From Daphnia carinata (Eukaryota; Arthropoda; Branchiopoda; Diplostraca; Daphniidae): a DNA stretch of 64,000 nucleotides. The position numbers and the translations under genes were made by a program. The stretch covers positions 9,772,778-9,836,777 of the forward strand of contig NC_081336.1 of NCBI RefSeq assembly GCF_022539665.2, written 5' to 3'. Each line of letters begins with the position of its first letter. Position 1 is the first letter of the stretch. Shown piece by piece: positions 35,050-48,107 of this stretch. The notes below the pieces were generated by a model. It worked only from the letters and a program-made list of their open reading frames with translations, was not told the DNA's origin and did no database searches.

Positions 35050-38000
35050 ATCGTTCTGAGCTCTTCTTAATGCTGGGTTTGTGTGACGGTTTTCATTAAT
35101 ATCTCTTTAAAGTTTCGTTTCAGGGTTTTTCAGCGTTGATGCGTCGACATTTCATGGCACCATTGCTGCCGTATTGGTCTGTTTGCCGTGATTTTGCATC
35201 GAGCAGCCTTCGTGAATTCATCCCTCGGGTACTTATGTTAAATTACTTTGCCTTATTCCCGATCACCACGTCTTTCTCCCCATTCAATAGTTAGTGAGGT
35301 GCCATATTCTTGAAAGGGATATATTGCATTGTCACGTAGGAAGCAGCTGTGGTTATTTGTGCCTATGGGTTGTGCCGTAAGTGAGGGCAACAATTTACGA
35401 TTATATTCATATTGTCCAATTAATGTTTCTGTGCTTGTTTTTTTTAGCAGAGTTGGGATGGTGTTTGGTGCCCTTGTAGTGCATTCTGAACGTCACACTC
35501 ATGTTGGGTTTTGCTTTGGCGTTCACTTAGTGGCGGAATGTTGTTGTTGAGGTCGTCTTGGTAATTTTTTTCCCTTGCTTCTCGTTCTGTTGTTCGAGTA
35601 ATTATTTCAATTACCACCCCAGGCTGAAGGACAATGTTGTTTGGTTGTCTATGGTGACGTCAATTACCTTCACTCTGTAGCTATTATTTTTTCTGAGAAA
35701 TTAATTCCGCCTGTTTCTATTCAGAATCTGCTGTGGCGATTTTCTGTCGACTGTTCCTTGTTGCTCTGGTGTTAATTACGTCTTAGGAGTCCCCTGGCCT
35801 ATGATGCTGCCGCCGAACTGTTTGTTTTTCACGCTTCAGGTAATGTTTTTTCTTTATCGTGCTCATCTGTTCTGCCGAAAAATTCGGTTCCGCACTTCAG
35901 GTAATAATCTTTTATGGTGCTGATCTGTTCCAGATGAAGGGTCAACTTTCAGGTATGACGATTGGCTTGACTTCAGATTCTTTTTAAATGGCAGGCTGTT
36001 GGTTTTTAGGATTGAAATTCTTGCTGGAAACTGAGCATGATGAAATAATGTTTTCTTGAATTCTTTTTATTTTTACCTTATATTTCCTAGTTGACGATTC
36101 TCTTCAATACAAAACTCTGTTAAGTGACATTGGTTTGGCGAATGCAACGCTGTTTGTTGATATCTTAAAAATTCATCAGCTTCAGAACCTGATTTCTTAA
36201 TCATTCGAAATTCTTAAATTCAATTTGCAATATGAAATTCAGTCCAACATTTCATACTTCCATCGCCATCTTTTTCCGATTAATTGTTTTATTTGGTTCA
36301 TAGCTTGTGTTGGCAATGCTGTCGAGGAGCTGGGGGTTGGGGTAAGAAAAGCGCCAAATTCCGCTGACCAACTGATGAGTTTCATCATTGCCATTTTAAC
36401 TGATATCCACAAAGGATGTGCTATGTGTCGCTTTCTACTCGTCTCTATTTCTGTTTCCGTATTATAAGGGTTTCAGTGTTGAAGACAAAAGCTTTCAGTT
36501 GCAATCGGCTGACAAACAATTTAATGTTCAAATCAGATGATGTATCAAGTGTAAAGAAAAACGGCGATGGCAAGTCGGTCAGCTGATTGACAATTGGCGC
36601 CTTCGGCGGGAATGCAGTAATCACGACCCAATCGCCCAGTGTAAACAAGATAGTTCATCGATGGCTGTGCTGCCGTTGAATGCAGTTCATAACGGAGGAA
36701 GTTCTCTGCTCTTTTTCCAGGTTAGTTTTTACATATTTTTTATTTCCTTTCAAGGCATGTATCATCGCACAATGGCATCTCAGAAGGGCCTAAAATCTCG
36801 ACTCGCCCTCTCAGTTGTTTGGCTGTGAATTTTTTTTTCAAATTGTAACCCTTTTTTTCCTTTTATTGATTTGCGAGAGATCCTTGAAAATGATGCAGTG
36901 TAAGAATGCACTGATTACGTCTTTTTTGCGCCCATTCATGGTCAGCCTTGCCCTCCAGTCCTTTTTTTTCCTGGCCACATTTCGCCATTTTGGCGCCATT
37001 TCTGGTTCGATGGCGCCGAGTAGTTTTTTTTTTTTTTTTTTTTTTTTTTTAGTTTCGAGAAACAGATGGCTTGGCAGTATTATTTGAAGAACAATCACTC
37101 TTTCTTGCCAACTTCATTTGATTGATTTTTCCCATTTTGTTTTCCCAAACTTTAAAAGTCACACCAGAAAAAGTGGCATTTGCTCGGTATATGTCTGCTC
37201 GTTTAAAAAAATCGTAAAATCAACTGTATACAAGCAGATGATTTGGTTGAAAACAAATGGATAGGATAGTATAATAAATAATAATAAATAAAATAATTGT
37301 ATTATTAAATGGCTGTGTTGTTGATGTGAACGGCACACTTTTTCAATTTGCTAAACCTGTATCGGTGTATACAGCCTTTGTCAATGTTTTTCTTGTTTTT
37401 ACTTGCTTTTACTTTTTTTTCTTTTTTGAATGGTTTGCTAAATTGCAACACAGCTGACAAGAACAGATTTGATTGTCCGCGGGATTGCCAAGTTTGACGG
37501 TCGTGCTGTTTTCACGTGAAAATTTCTTTCATTTAACTAGTTGAATATTGAATTGTTAAACGCTCGCAGTTAGCTCTACCGGCAAAAGCAGTTTCTCATT
37601 TGCCTTTTAGATGAAGAAAATTGGGTTTTTTTTATTCATCATTCGAGAAATTTTTTTCTTTATTATTATTTTTTCATTGTTTACTTAGGTTCTTTACTGT
37701 TCTGATTGTTTTCCTGTATCAGTTCCTTTAGAGTTTGCTAGAAGGTTGAAATGAAATGAGATACTTATTCAATGAGAGAAGAGGCTCTTTGAACCGATAT
37801 TGAATCACTTGACTTTTGAATTTGCTACTTTCTTTTATTTTAAAGTCGTTTGCCCATATCGAATTTATAAATTGTCGAATGAGTCGCATTCAACATGGCT
37901 AAAGGAGTCATAAATTGATAAGACTATGGCGATGTAGTCATTATTTTTACTTTTGAAAGTCCGTCGGCCTGAGCAATACACCCAAGAAAGCGGGATATTT

Positions 38001-38107
38001 GAGTTTTCAAGGGGTAAGTGGCAAAAGAATTCAGAGTATGCGAAAGGCGCTATATTTTCATTCTCCGCCGTCGAAGTGCATTGTATCGCCTAGAGACGAG
38101 TTGTGAT
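35050..38107. other. Spacer between the gene C relic and gene D; no gene seen
   Basis: 35130-35830 is a spacer type also found at 44040-44900 and 53100-53600. From 35880 it matches 10280-11700 closely. A run of 27 T at 37024-37050 replaces about 80 bp present in the other copies. Short open frames are not conserved in position or sequence. Confidence 0.7.
37024..37050 (+). repeat. Poly-T tract (27 T)
   Basis: A homopolymer run interrupts the family spacer between GGCGCCGAGTAG and a resumption at AGTTTCGAGAAACAG. Length may be affected by assembly. Confidence 0.95.
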
Positions 38108-41100
38108 TCAAACAACAACTGCTGCGTCGAGCAGTTTTAGGATTTCGTCCTTGTTGCTAATCTTATCATTATCGCGTAAATAACTTTGAGCATTCCTTCC
38201 ATCATTGTCCTTTGCATTCACATCAATTCCCAGTTGGATTAAAAGTTGAATGGCGTCAATTAAATTTGGGCTTGATTTTGATTTACACAAATAATGGAGC
38301 GCTTTCATTCCATAATCGCCCTTTGCATTCACATCAATTCCCAGTTGGATTAAGAGTTGAATGGCTTCAATTAAATTTGGGCTTGAATTTGATTCACACA
38401 AATGATGGAGCGCATTCGTTTCATAATAGTCCTTTGCATTCACATCAATTCCCAGTTGGATTAAGAGTTGAATGGCGCCAATTAAATTTGAGCTTGAATT
38501 TGATCTACACAAATAATGGAGCGCATTCGTTTCATATAAGTCCTTTGCATTCACATCAATTCCCAGTTGGATTAAGAGTTGAATGGCGCCAATTAAATTT
38601 GGGCTTGAATTTGATTCACACAAATTATGGAGCGCATTCCTTTTAAGACTGTTCGTTGAATTTACATTAATTCCCAGGCGAATAAAGTCGTTGATTCTTC
38701 CAACTAGATCAGGCGAAGAGTCAGTAGCACAAAGCTGGTGAAATTCTTTTTCTTTTTCAGTCAGCTGAATTGGAAAAATTTATGATTATCTACATTGCTT
38801 ATTCCTAACATACAAAAAAATAATATTACTTTATTCTTAATATATTCCAGTTGTTGGACGATTTCTGTCGAATTGATTCTTTTCTCCGGATCGTATTCCA
38901 ACGTTTTCGTTAGTAAGTGATTCTCATAATATTTGCGCACTTCGCCATTAATTTCTAGGATTAAGCAACCAAGTGTTAATAAATAGAAAAGTGAAATACT
39001 ATGGAAGTAAATTGGAATTACTCTTCATATTCACCGGATCTTTTCTAGTTATATTTAAGTGAATTTCAGTTTCACTTGAACCGAATAGATGTTCTCCCTC
39101 CAAGAAAATATAACCGAAGACGAGGCCGAGGACAAACACATCGCTCCTAACGGTGCCCCAAAACTTATTATTTTTCACATTTTCTTCGTTGATGAGTTTT
39201 TCCAGCACTTCGGGTGCCCACCAATTTCTGGTTCCTCTCACTCCAGACCACGAGTGATATCCCTTTTCGTTTACGGATTTGGCCAGTCCAAAATCAGACC
39301 ATTTGATTATTATCTCTTCAATTTTTCCAGACTTTCGCAAAATGAGGATGTTTTCTGGTTTAATGTCTCGATGAATTAAGTTCATTGAATGGATGTATGC
39401 CAAGCCTGTAGCTAATTGCCGGAATATTTCGATAGGAGGTGGCATACGTTCGTTGTATTTTTTGGGATCATCCGATTTCAGGAAAAGTTGATCTAACGAA
39501 GCGACACATAATTCCAACGCGTAGTACCTTTTACAAGATAACGAAAACAAAAAAATCAATTTTGCAATCATTTTGTTATTTAAAACCAGAAAAAAAGTGA
39601 CATACATAAAGTCATTGTCTTTTTCGCAGTGAAAAAGTTTTACGATGTTTGGATGATCTAACTTCAGCATTGCTTCTTCTTCTCTCTTCTCGGCACGATC
39701 TATTTCAACTCTTTTGACTGCCACTTCACGACCTCCGAACTTTCCTTTAAATACCGTACCAAAGCCACCTTTCCCTATTCGTTTTTGGCGGTCAAACCAG
39801 ATTTTCATCTCTTTGTTAACTTTATTAAGCGAATAATAATATGCGTGCCATCCAGCGTTGTCCGGCAGCATCATATCCACTCCTAATTTATTCAAAATAC
39901 CAACTGCGTCGACTAAATTTGGGGTTGAATTGTCTCGACATAAATAATGGAGCGCATTCGATCCATCGTTGGTTATTGCCTTTGCGTCTATTCCGGAATG
40001 AATTAAAACTTGAATTGCGTCAATTAAGTTTTTGCTTGAATGGTATTGACACAAATAATGCATGGCATCCATTCCATCTTTGTCTCTTGCATTCACGTCG
40101 ATTCCGTTTCCTATTAAGAGTTGAATGTCGTCGATTAATTTTGGGTTTGAATAGTACCGACACAAAAGGTGAAGCGCATTCCTTCCGTCTTTGTCCTTTG
40201 CGTTAACGTTAATTCCCAACTGAATTAATTCGTTGATTTTTCCTGTTAGATCCTCTCGCGAATCACGCCCACACAATTCAAGCAATTCTTTTTCTTTTCC
40301 AGTGAGCTAAATTAAATAATTTGACATGTGCATAATATGATTGCTCAACTTTAATTCATTATACCTTATCCTTGATCGATTGTAATTGAACAACTACTTC
40401 TTTCGATGATACTCTTTCATTGGGGTCGTTTTTCAACGTTCTTTTCAATAAGTCATTCTCGTAACAGCCGCGTAATTTGCTATCCATTTCTAGGTAAAGC
40501 AATCAATTCTTTTTATCAGAAACGATATCATTATAGTATATCAGGTATTACTTAGCATGTTGATGGGATCTCCTTTAACTATGTTGTCGGCAATTTCATT
40601 TTCGGTGGAACCGTAGAGATGTTCGCCATTCAAGAATAGACTACCGAAAACAAGTCCCAGTGCAAAAACGTCGCTCTTGACGCCATCTTGATAACTTGTT
40701 TCCTCTACATTTTCCATATTTCTTGACAATTGAAGCAACTCGGGGGCTAACCATGCCTTATTTCTTCTGATAGGACTGGTTTGGTTTGCTTCACTGACAC
40801 TTCTGATCAGTCCAAAATTTGTCCATTTGAGGGTTATCTCATCTTGGCCAGCAGATCCCTCCACAATGAGGACATTTTCTGGTTTGATGTCTCCATGAAC
40901 TAAATTCTGTGAATGGATGTATTCCAGACCATTAGCTAATTGTAGCAAACCATCGATATGATGTGGCATACGCCCCTTGTATTTTCTTGCATCATCCGAC
41001 TTCAAGAACAGCTGATCTAAAGTGGCCAAATACCGGTCCCATTCACAGTATCTGGTAATACGGTAAAAAAAAAATTAAACCATTGTTGATATCGTACTGT

Positions 41101-41328
41101 TCTAAATTCTAAAAAATAAGAAATGCCCTACAAATAGTCATTGCCACTTTCACGCTGAAGAAGTTTGACGATGTTTGGATGAAATAACTTTAGCAAAGCT
41201 TTTTCTTCTTTACTTTGGTGGATACGATGTACTCGAAATTTTTTCGTTTGAACATCGTGAATTCCGAATTTTCCTTCAAACACTTGACCTGGACCATCCT
41301 CATATTTTCTTTTTCTACTATTCTCCAT
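38108..41328 (-). CDS. Gene D: pseudokinase-ankyrin-kinase-ankyrin protein (complete model)
   Basis: Exons are 41328-41132, 41051-40552, 40489-40365, 40306-39606, 39527-39022, 38954-38830 and 38764-38108, giving 936 residues with all phases closed. First kinase (about residues 1-274): glycine loop degraded (GPGQVFEG), VAVK Lys position possibly kept, HGDIKPEN, TNFGL, APELLQL, so a pseudokinase. Linker: three and a half ankyrin repeats. Second kinase: IGKGGFGTVFKG, VAVK, HRDIKPEN, SDFGLAK, GVRGTRNWWAPEVL, SDVFVLG, all intact and IRE1/RNase L-like. C-terminus: five 37-residue ankyrin repeats and the cap DNDGRNAQSYLRDNDKIS. No signal peptide, membrane segment or KEN domain is seen, so it is probably cytosolic. 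Intron 4 (39605-39528, 78 nt) is a multiple of three without a stop. Best reference copy of the family. Confidence 0.85.
38190..38640 (-). repeat. Gene D ankyrin array (five 111-bp repeats)
   Basis: Five repeats, the first diverged (GINVNSTNSLKRNALHNLC), the last joined to the terminal cap shared with gene A. Confidence 0.85.
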
Positions 41329-44300
41329 ATTTTCGATACTCACTAAATACAGGATAACTCAATAGCTCCGCAACGTACAGTTTTCGAATGCTGTTGTTGC
41401 AATGGCTTCCTTTTAGACCTACCGCGAAGGACCAACGCCTTTACTTGATAACGTTTATCTTGAAGCGCACAATACTGTGTAATCTACTGGCCAGATTTAT
41501 CAGTAGTGAAAGCGTTGCTTGCACAACGATTCGAGAACAACAAAAAATAATGATAAACTTTTCGATCCTGAATAAGCATGGCATTCCTTTCGCTATTATT
41601 GTCTCTATAATATTAAATTAGAGTCTCTATCACCCTTTCCTTATTTTTATTGTTTTATGCCGCTTTAATTTTTGGTGATTTTAGGATATGAAATATTTCC
41701 ATTTTTGGTTGTGGATGTATTCATTAATTAACCAGTTAATCATTTCATCACATTGTTTTTTACATCGTGGATCTTTTCTACAAATTTTAACTATATTACA
41801 AAAAAAAATCGATAAAAGTGTCCACCAGCCAATCAGTTTTCAACCTGCTAACGTCAGTGCTTTATCTGTGGCATCAGAGTGGAAGCAATAACAAGATTTT
41901 AAGTTTATCAGCCTGGAATTTTCTGTTAGCCAATCCACTTATCTTGACGTGTGTTGACGCCTTTTGGTCCCCAATCTTTTAGACAAAGATTTCCAACCAT
42001 ACACGAAACAGGGGATTTTTTAAAGCTTCAACATGAAAGGGCTATTTTAATGATAGAAAACTAAAATGAGCAACACTGAATTTTTCCATCAAACACGGAG
42101 ACCAAGTTGGTTTTTATTTCACAATTTGGAGAAGTTACCTATTTTCGAGACAACGAATACAAAAGCGCAACCAAACTGAGGGAACGGAGATCAAGAATTC
42201 ATGATGGCCGCTGCCTTGTTTACCCTGGCTTTTTTCGTATCCCGTTTTTTTCTTTTTCCCCTCGCCGTTGCGAAGGAAAATGACAGTCGTAAGAGTTCGA
42301 ATTGCAGAGTCGAAACATTTTTGTTTTAGTACTTATATCATTATACTTATATTTTATAATTATTGCGACTCGGTAAAACGACAATTCAGTTTCTCTTCGT
42401 GAAATGATACAAATGCAGTAGGCTACCTCCAATCTCGATAATCGATATGTTGTTATGCTCATCCGACAATTTCTAGTCTTCGATTTCGATTCGAGAGATC
42501 GATACTACCAGGTATTATTGTGAACGGCAACGTTGCACACAAACTTTCAATTTCCAGTGCTGGGCCTTTTTTGCGTAAACTATTTTACTTCATACGTATA
42601 TCAACTTTGCTTTACTTATTGAGTTGAAATTATTTTTAAGGTAATGCCAGTGTAAACCAGATGGTTCATCGATGGCTGTGCTGCGTTTGAATACAATTCA
42701 TAACGGAGGAAGGTCTCTGCCCGTATTCCAGGTTAGTTTCTAGATATTTCTTTTTCTTTCGTTTTATATGTATCATCGCGCAATGAGATCTCAGAAGGGC
42801 CTAAAATCTCGACCCCTCCCATCTCCCAGTTATTAGGCTGTGATTTTTTTTTAAATTGCATCCGTTTATTTTTTTTTTCTTTTATTGATTTGCGAGAGAT
42901 CCTTGAAAATGATGCAGTGTAAGAATGCAATGATTCCGTCTTTTTTCGCCCTTGGTCAGCCTTGCCTTCCAGTCCTTTTTTTCTGGCCACATTTCGCCAT
43001 TTTGGCGCCATTTCTGCTTCGATGGCGCCATAGAGTGAGGGGTATGGTTGACATTGTATAGCTCAAACTGACTAACAATGCAAGTGGCCTGTATTTTTGT
43101 TACAAGTGGCGAAACATAATCTGTTTTCTCAATCAGCTTGCTTGGCAGAATCGTTTGTAAATCTTTCGCTTTCTTGACGACATCATTTGGTTGATTTTTC
43201 GCTTTTTGTTTCCCCAAATTTTTGAAGGTAGGAATAGTTGCAATATTTCTCGGTAGATGTCTGCTCGTTAAGAAAATCATGAAATCAACTGTACACAAAC
43301 AGATGATTTGGCTGAAATCAAGTGGTCAGACATTGCCAGTGATAAAATAGAAGGGTTTTTAAAAATTATTTAATTACTAGTATTATTCAATGGCTGTGCT
43401 GTTCATGTGACGACACACTTTGTCAATTTGCTAAATCTGTATCGGTAAACAACCTTTTTCCTTTCATTTCACCAGTGGAATTGTTAAACGCTCACCGTTA
43501 GCTCTATCAAGAAAAACGGTTTCTTGTTCGTCCCTTAAGATGGCGAAGAAAAATGGGGGTTTTTATTCATTATTCGAAATATTTTTTTAATTCATGAGAA
43601 AAGCGGCTTATTGAACCGGTATATTGAATACCGGTATACCAATACCATTACTCAACGGCCATTCAGACATTTTGTATTTTTGAAAGTGAAGTTAGTCAGC
43701 CTGTGCAATACAGCCAAGAAAGCGGGAAATTTGAATTTTACTGAGGTAAAAGATGAAGGAATTCAGGGTATGCGACAGGCGCCTCATTTTAATTCTCCGC
43801 CGTCAGAGCGCATTGCATCGGCTAGTAACGAGTTATGATTCAAACAAAAAGGGGTTGACTTGAGTTTGAGTTTAACGATGGTAACTTTAAATTTCTGAAG
43901 CTACTCGGGGATGAAGATTTGAGGTGTTCTATGCTTTGGTTTTGATTGATTTTTTATTTTCAAGTTGCCGTTCTTTCGTGTGAAGCTGCATTGTGCTATC
44001 TGGTGGTTGCTGCTTGGGATGTTGGCATGGAGGTAGTTATACATCTTCACTACATCATTTTGCCATTCTTTTTAGGATAATAGCTTATTATGATGCATCC
44101 GTTATACGCGACGGCTCTGCAGCAAAAGCATGAAATCTCTTGCCCTCACTGAACTTACTTTTAGGAATTTTATTAACCGGTGTTTAGTGCAATTCTGTTA
44201 TTGTTTTCTTTTTTGCAGGCTTAGCTGAGTTCTCTTTGGCTGTTTGTCCATTTTCGTTGGTTCCTTTTCAAGCATTGTGTGAATGGCGTCATATTATTCA

Positions 44301-47300
44301 GGTATTTATGTTTATTTAATTTATCTTGTTCCCAATCGCCACGCCTTTCTCCCTATTCAATGGGAAAAATGGTGCCATATTCTTGAAAGGGATAAATTAC
44401 ATTGCCACGTAGGAAGCAACCGGGGTTACTTCTGCCTTTAGGTTGTGCCGTATACGGGGACGACAATTTTCCACTATTTTTCTCATTATCCTGTTAATGT
44501 TTTGGTGCTTTCTTTTACAGGATAGGATTTCTAGTGCCCTCGGATTGGGATCCGCTCTCTGTTGCAGGGTTTGGCGTTCGCGTGCTGGACGCGTGTCGTT
44601 GTTGTGGCCATCCTGGTAATTATTCTCCCTGGCTTCTCGTTTTGTTGTTCGAATGATTATTTTTATTACCGCCCCAGGCTGAAGGAAAGTGTTGATTGGT
44701 TGTCGTCAATGACGTCAATTGCCTTCTTTCGCTAAATTATATTTTTTCTCAACTAATGATTCGCTGTATTGTTTATGTTCAGAATTTCCTGTGGCAATTT
44801 CATGTCGGTTTTTCGTTTTCAACCTCGGTCTGATGCTTCCGTCGCACTGTTTGGTTTCACACCTCAGGTTTTTTTTTTCTTTCTGGTGCTGATCTGTTCC
44901 AAATGATGGTACATCTTTCGGGTATGACATTTTTATGATTATCCCTTATTTCACTGATGGAACGGTTGGGCATCGTTTCTCTTTACTATTCTTTAATTTA
45001 ATGTTTTGTCTTTTTACTCAGATCTTTGTTTTGGTATATTTATCCTACATCATGTTGTAAGATGGCACTGATTCCGTTGTGTTGGGCTGTTGCTTAGCAA
45101 CTCTTCCTGGAGCAATTCTTTTCTGGTAATTACGGTTTTCCGCTTTTTATTGAAATTCTACTGGTAGTTACACTGCTTCCCCGGGGCCCCCCCCCCCGGG
45201 GAAGCAGTGTAACTGGTGGCATGTGTCGCCATCTCTTTACCCTATTTGGGTTTTGAGGACGTTTGTTACTGTCGTGATGAGTTGCTTATTGGTCCGTGTT
45301 TATGATCAAATGATTTTAACTATACAGTAAGCTCTGATGACGTTTGTTGTTTGTATCGAAAACTTGTGCAGACTGTGGAACTTCAATTTCTTTCTATTGG
45401 CAGGCTCTTTGTTTCGTAGTTGCCATTTCCGTTCGACGTGTGGTATTCTTCATGTATGTCTTTTCCACTACGCTACTTTTACTTGATATGTAAAGGATGA
45501 AAAATCTAAACATCAGAGCATTGAGATATGAATTACAATGATTATTGTTATTTCTGACATTGTTTAAGTTGCTGCTTCTGTTTGTTTCTGGAAGCATTAA
45601 CTAATTGTTCATTAACTATAGGTTTTTGATGTGGGATTGTGGTACAGAACATTGACAGCAGTGACCTTGGAGTACTGACATCCGCCACTGTCTTCTAGAA
45701 AATTTCTTGCAGAAAGCAATTACCTGGCCATAACTGCGCATATTTGAATCTCGTTCGCCTTAATATTATTTATAATTATTAAAGCGAATTAATTAATTTA
45801 ATAAATATATATTTAAATTCTCTATACAAAACTATTAAGTGAATTCTCAAATAAAATTCAATTCTTAATATGAAATTACACTTCTTATTTCCATCGCCGT
45901 CTTTTTCAGTGTAATTAATGTATGCTATTTATGATATTTGGCAATGCTGCCTACGAACTGGGGTGAGGGAAAAGCGGAAAAATGAGCTCAGCAGTTTCCT
46001 CATTGTTAATTTAACTCACATCCACGAAGGTTGTGTTACGTGTCGCTTTCTGCTCGTCGTAATTTCAGTTATCAGCCACATTTGGCTGCAACTATTAAGT
46101 GTTCACATCAAATGTGTAAAACGCAACTTTAAGCAGCGTATCATCTGGATGAATTTCTGCTGAACAATCTGAAAACTGGCATTCATGTAGTGCATCACTT
46201 AGATGATTGACTAGAAAGCAAAAAGAACGATCATGGCAAGACGTATAGCTGATTGAAAGAGAATTTGCACGCTCAATAGGAATGCAGCAACCACGACTTT
46301 CCTTCCAGTCAAGACCAGATAATTCTTCTATGCCTGTGCTGCGTTCGAAGGCAATAAATAGTGGAAGAAGTTCTCTGCTCCATTTCCAGGTCAGTTTTAG
46401 ACATGTTTTGCTTTCGGTTTGCATGTGTCATGGCACTTTGGTGTCCCAGAAGCGCCTGAAGTCTCGTCCTCCCAGTCGTTTGGTTGCGATATTTTCAAAA
46501 TTGCAACCGCTTTTGCTGTTTTCCTTCTATTGATTTACGAGAGATCTTTGAAAATTATACGATTTAAGAATGTCGTGAATCCCTCTTATTGTCGCCTACA
46601 AATGATAGGCTTTTCACTCCATTCTTTCCTGGCCATTTGGGCGCCATTTCTGCTTCGATGGCGTCTTAGAGTGAGGGGTATTGGGTTGACATCGTTTTGG
46701 TCGAACTGACTAGCAATGCGAGTGGCCTGTGTTTTGGTTAGAAGTGGGGAAACATAAGTTGTTTTCTCAATCAGCAGCTTGCTTGGCAGAATTGTTTGAA
46801 GAACCGTCTCTCAATCACGACTTGATTTGTTTGTTTTTTCGCTTTTTGTTTCCCCATCCTTTTGAAGCTCATATCAGGAAAAGTGGCTTTTTCTCGGTAG
46901 ACGTCTGCACGTTTAAAAAAATCATAAAATCAACTGTACCCAAGCAGATGATTTGGCTAAAAACAAATGGACAGACATTGCCAGTCATATAATAGGAGTG
47001 TTTTTAAAACTTATTTAAATACTTGTATTATTAAATGGCTGTAGTCACAACAACAAACAACAACAAATGGACAGAGATTGTCAGTCTACAATATGGGACT
47101 TTTAAAAAATCATTTCAATACTTGAATTTTTAAATGGCTGTGCTGTTCATGTGAACTACACACCTTGACATTTTGCTAAATCTGACTTGAGGCCATGGTG
47201 ATTTATTTTATTGTGTCATTGTTCTCTCATGGACGAACCTAACAATCCTTTAGATAGCATTTTTCAATGTTTTGTTTAGTTCTTTTTTGTTGTGGTTGCA

Positions 47301-48107
47301 ACATTACTACAAGCTGACAAGAACAGAGTTAACGGTCGAGTTTGACGTTCGTTTTCACGTTAAATATTCTTTTTAAATTTGACTAGGTGAATTGTTAACC
47401 GTTTATGGTCCCAGTTCGCTCTCTCAAGTACAGCGGTTTCTTTTTTGTCCTTTAATTGGCGAAGAAAACTTGATCAACCGAAACACCGATTTTTAGTATT
47501 TCACATCTGCATGTGCTTGAATATTATATCGTTTTTTCCTTTACACGTTAGCTAGGGATAACCATGACCTTGCTCTCTTTGCTTACGTTTCTCACACCAA
47601 TAGATTTACAACAGGCCTCAATCCCACGTCTGGTGTGTTGTTTTTTACTTCATTTTTTATGTTTTTCGTGTTTAATTCATCATTCGAGATTTTTTTATTA
47701 TTATTTTTTTTTCCCTACGCTTACTCAGGTTCTTTACTGCTCTGATTGTTTTCCTGTATCAGTTACTTTAGAAATTGAAATGAAATAATTTTCCAAAGAG
47801 AAAAGAAGCCTGTTGAACTGATGATGAATCACCTGGTGGTTTTTATCCTTTGATGCTTTCTTTCGTTTTGAAGTCGTTTGCTAAATGAGTTGCAATCAAC
47901 TTTGAGCTTAATGTTAATGTTATTCAGCCTGTCTAAAACAGCCAAGAGAGCGAGAAAATTGTGTTTTCTATGGGCAAAAGGTAAAATAATTCAGAATATG
48001 AGACAGTCGGTTTATTTTAATTTTCCGTCGTCAAAGCGCATTGCATCCAAAGGAACCAGAACAATTAGAGAATTTAAGAAGCTGAATTAGAACCAGTTAT
48101 AATTCAG
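41329..48107. other. Long spacer between genes D and E; no gene seen
   Basis: 41450-41620 is the conserved 5' block of gene D. About 42640-43330 and 46080-46990 are two copies of the 3' spacer block, and 44040-45250 is the other spacer type, so a whole kinase gene may once have lain here and been deleted. 42000-42600 is not repeated elsewhere in the window. Open frames such as 42882-43298 (-), 46419-46709 (+) and 47564-47788 (+) are poorly conserved between spacer copies. An AATAAA on the minus strand at 48011-48016 could serve gene E. Confidence 0.6.
45166..45214. repeat. Perfect 21-bp inverted repeat around an oligo-C loop
   Basis: Arms at 45166-45186 and 45194-45214 are exact reverse complements (AGTTACACTGCTTCCCCGGG and one more G), separated by seven C. 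The related spacer at 17700-17750 lacks the second arm, so the inversion is local. It could be a real foldback or an assembly artefact. Confidence 0.95.
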
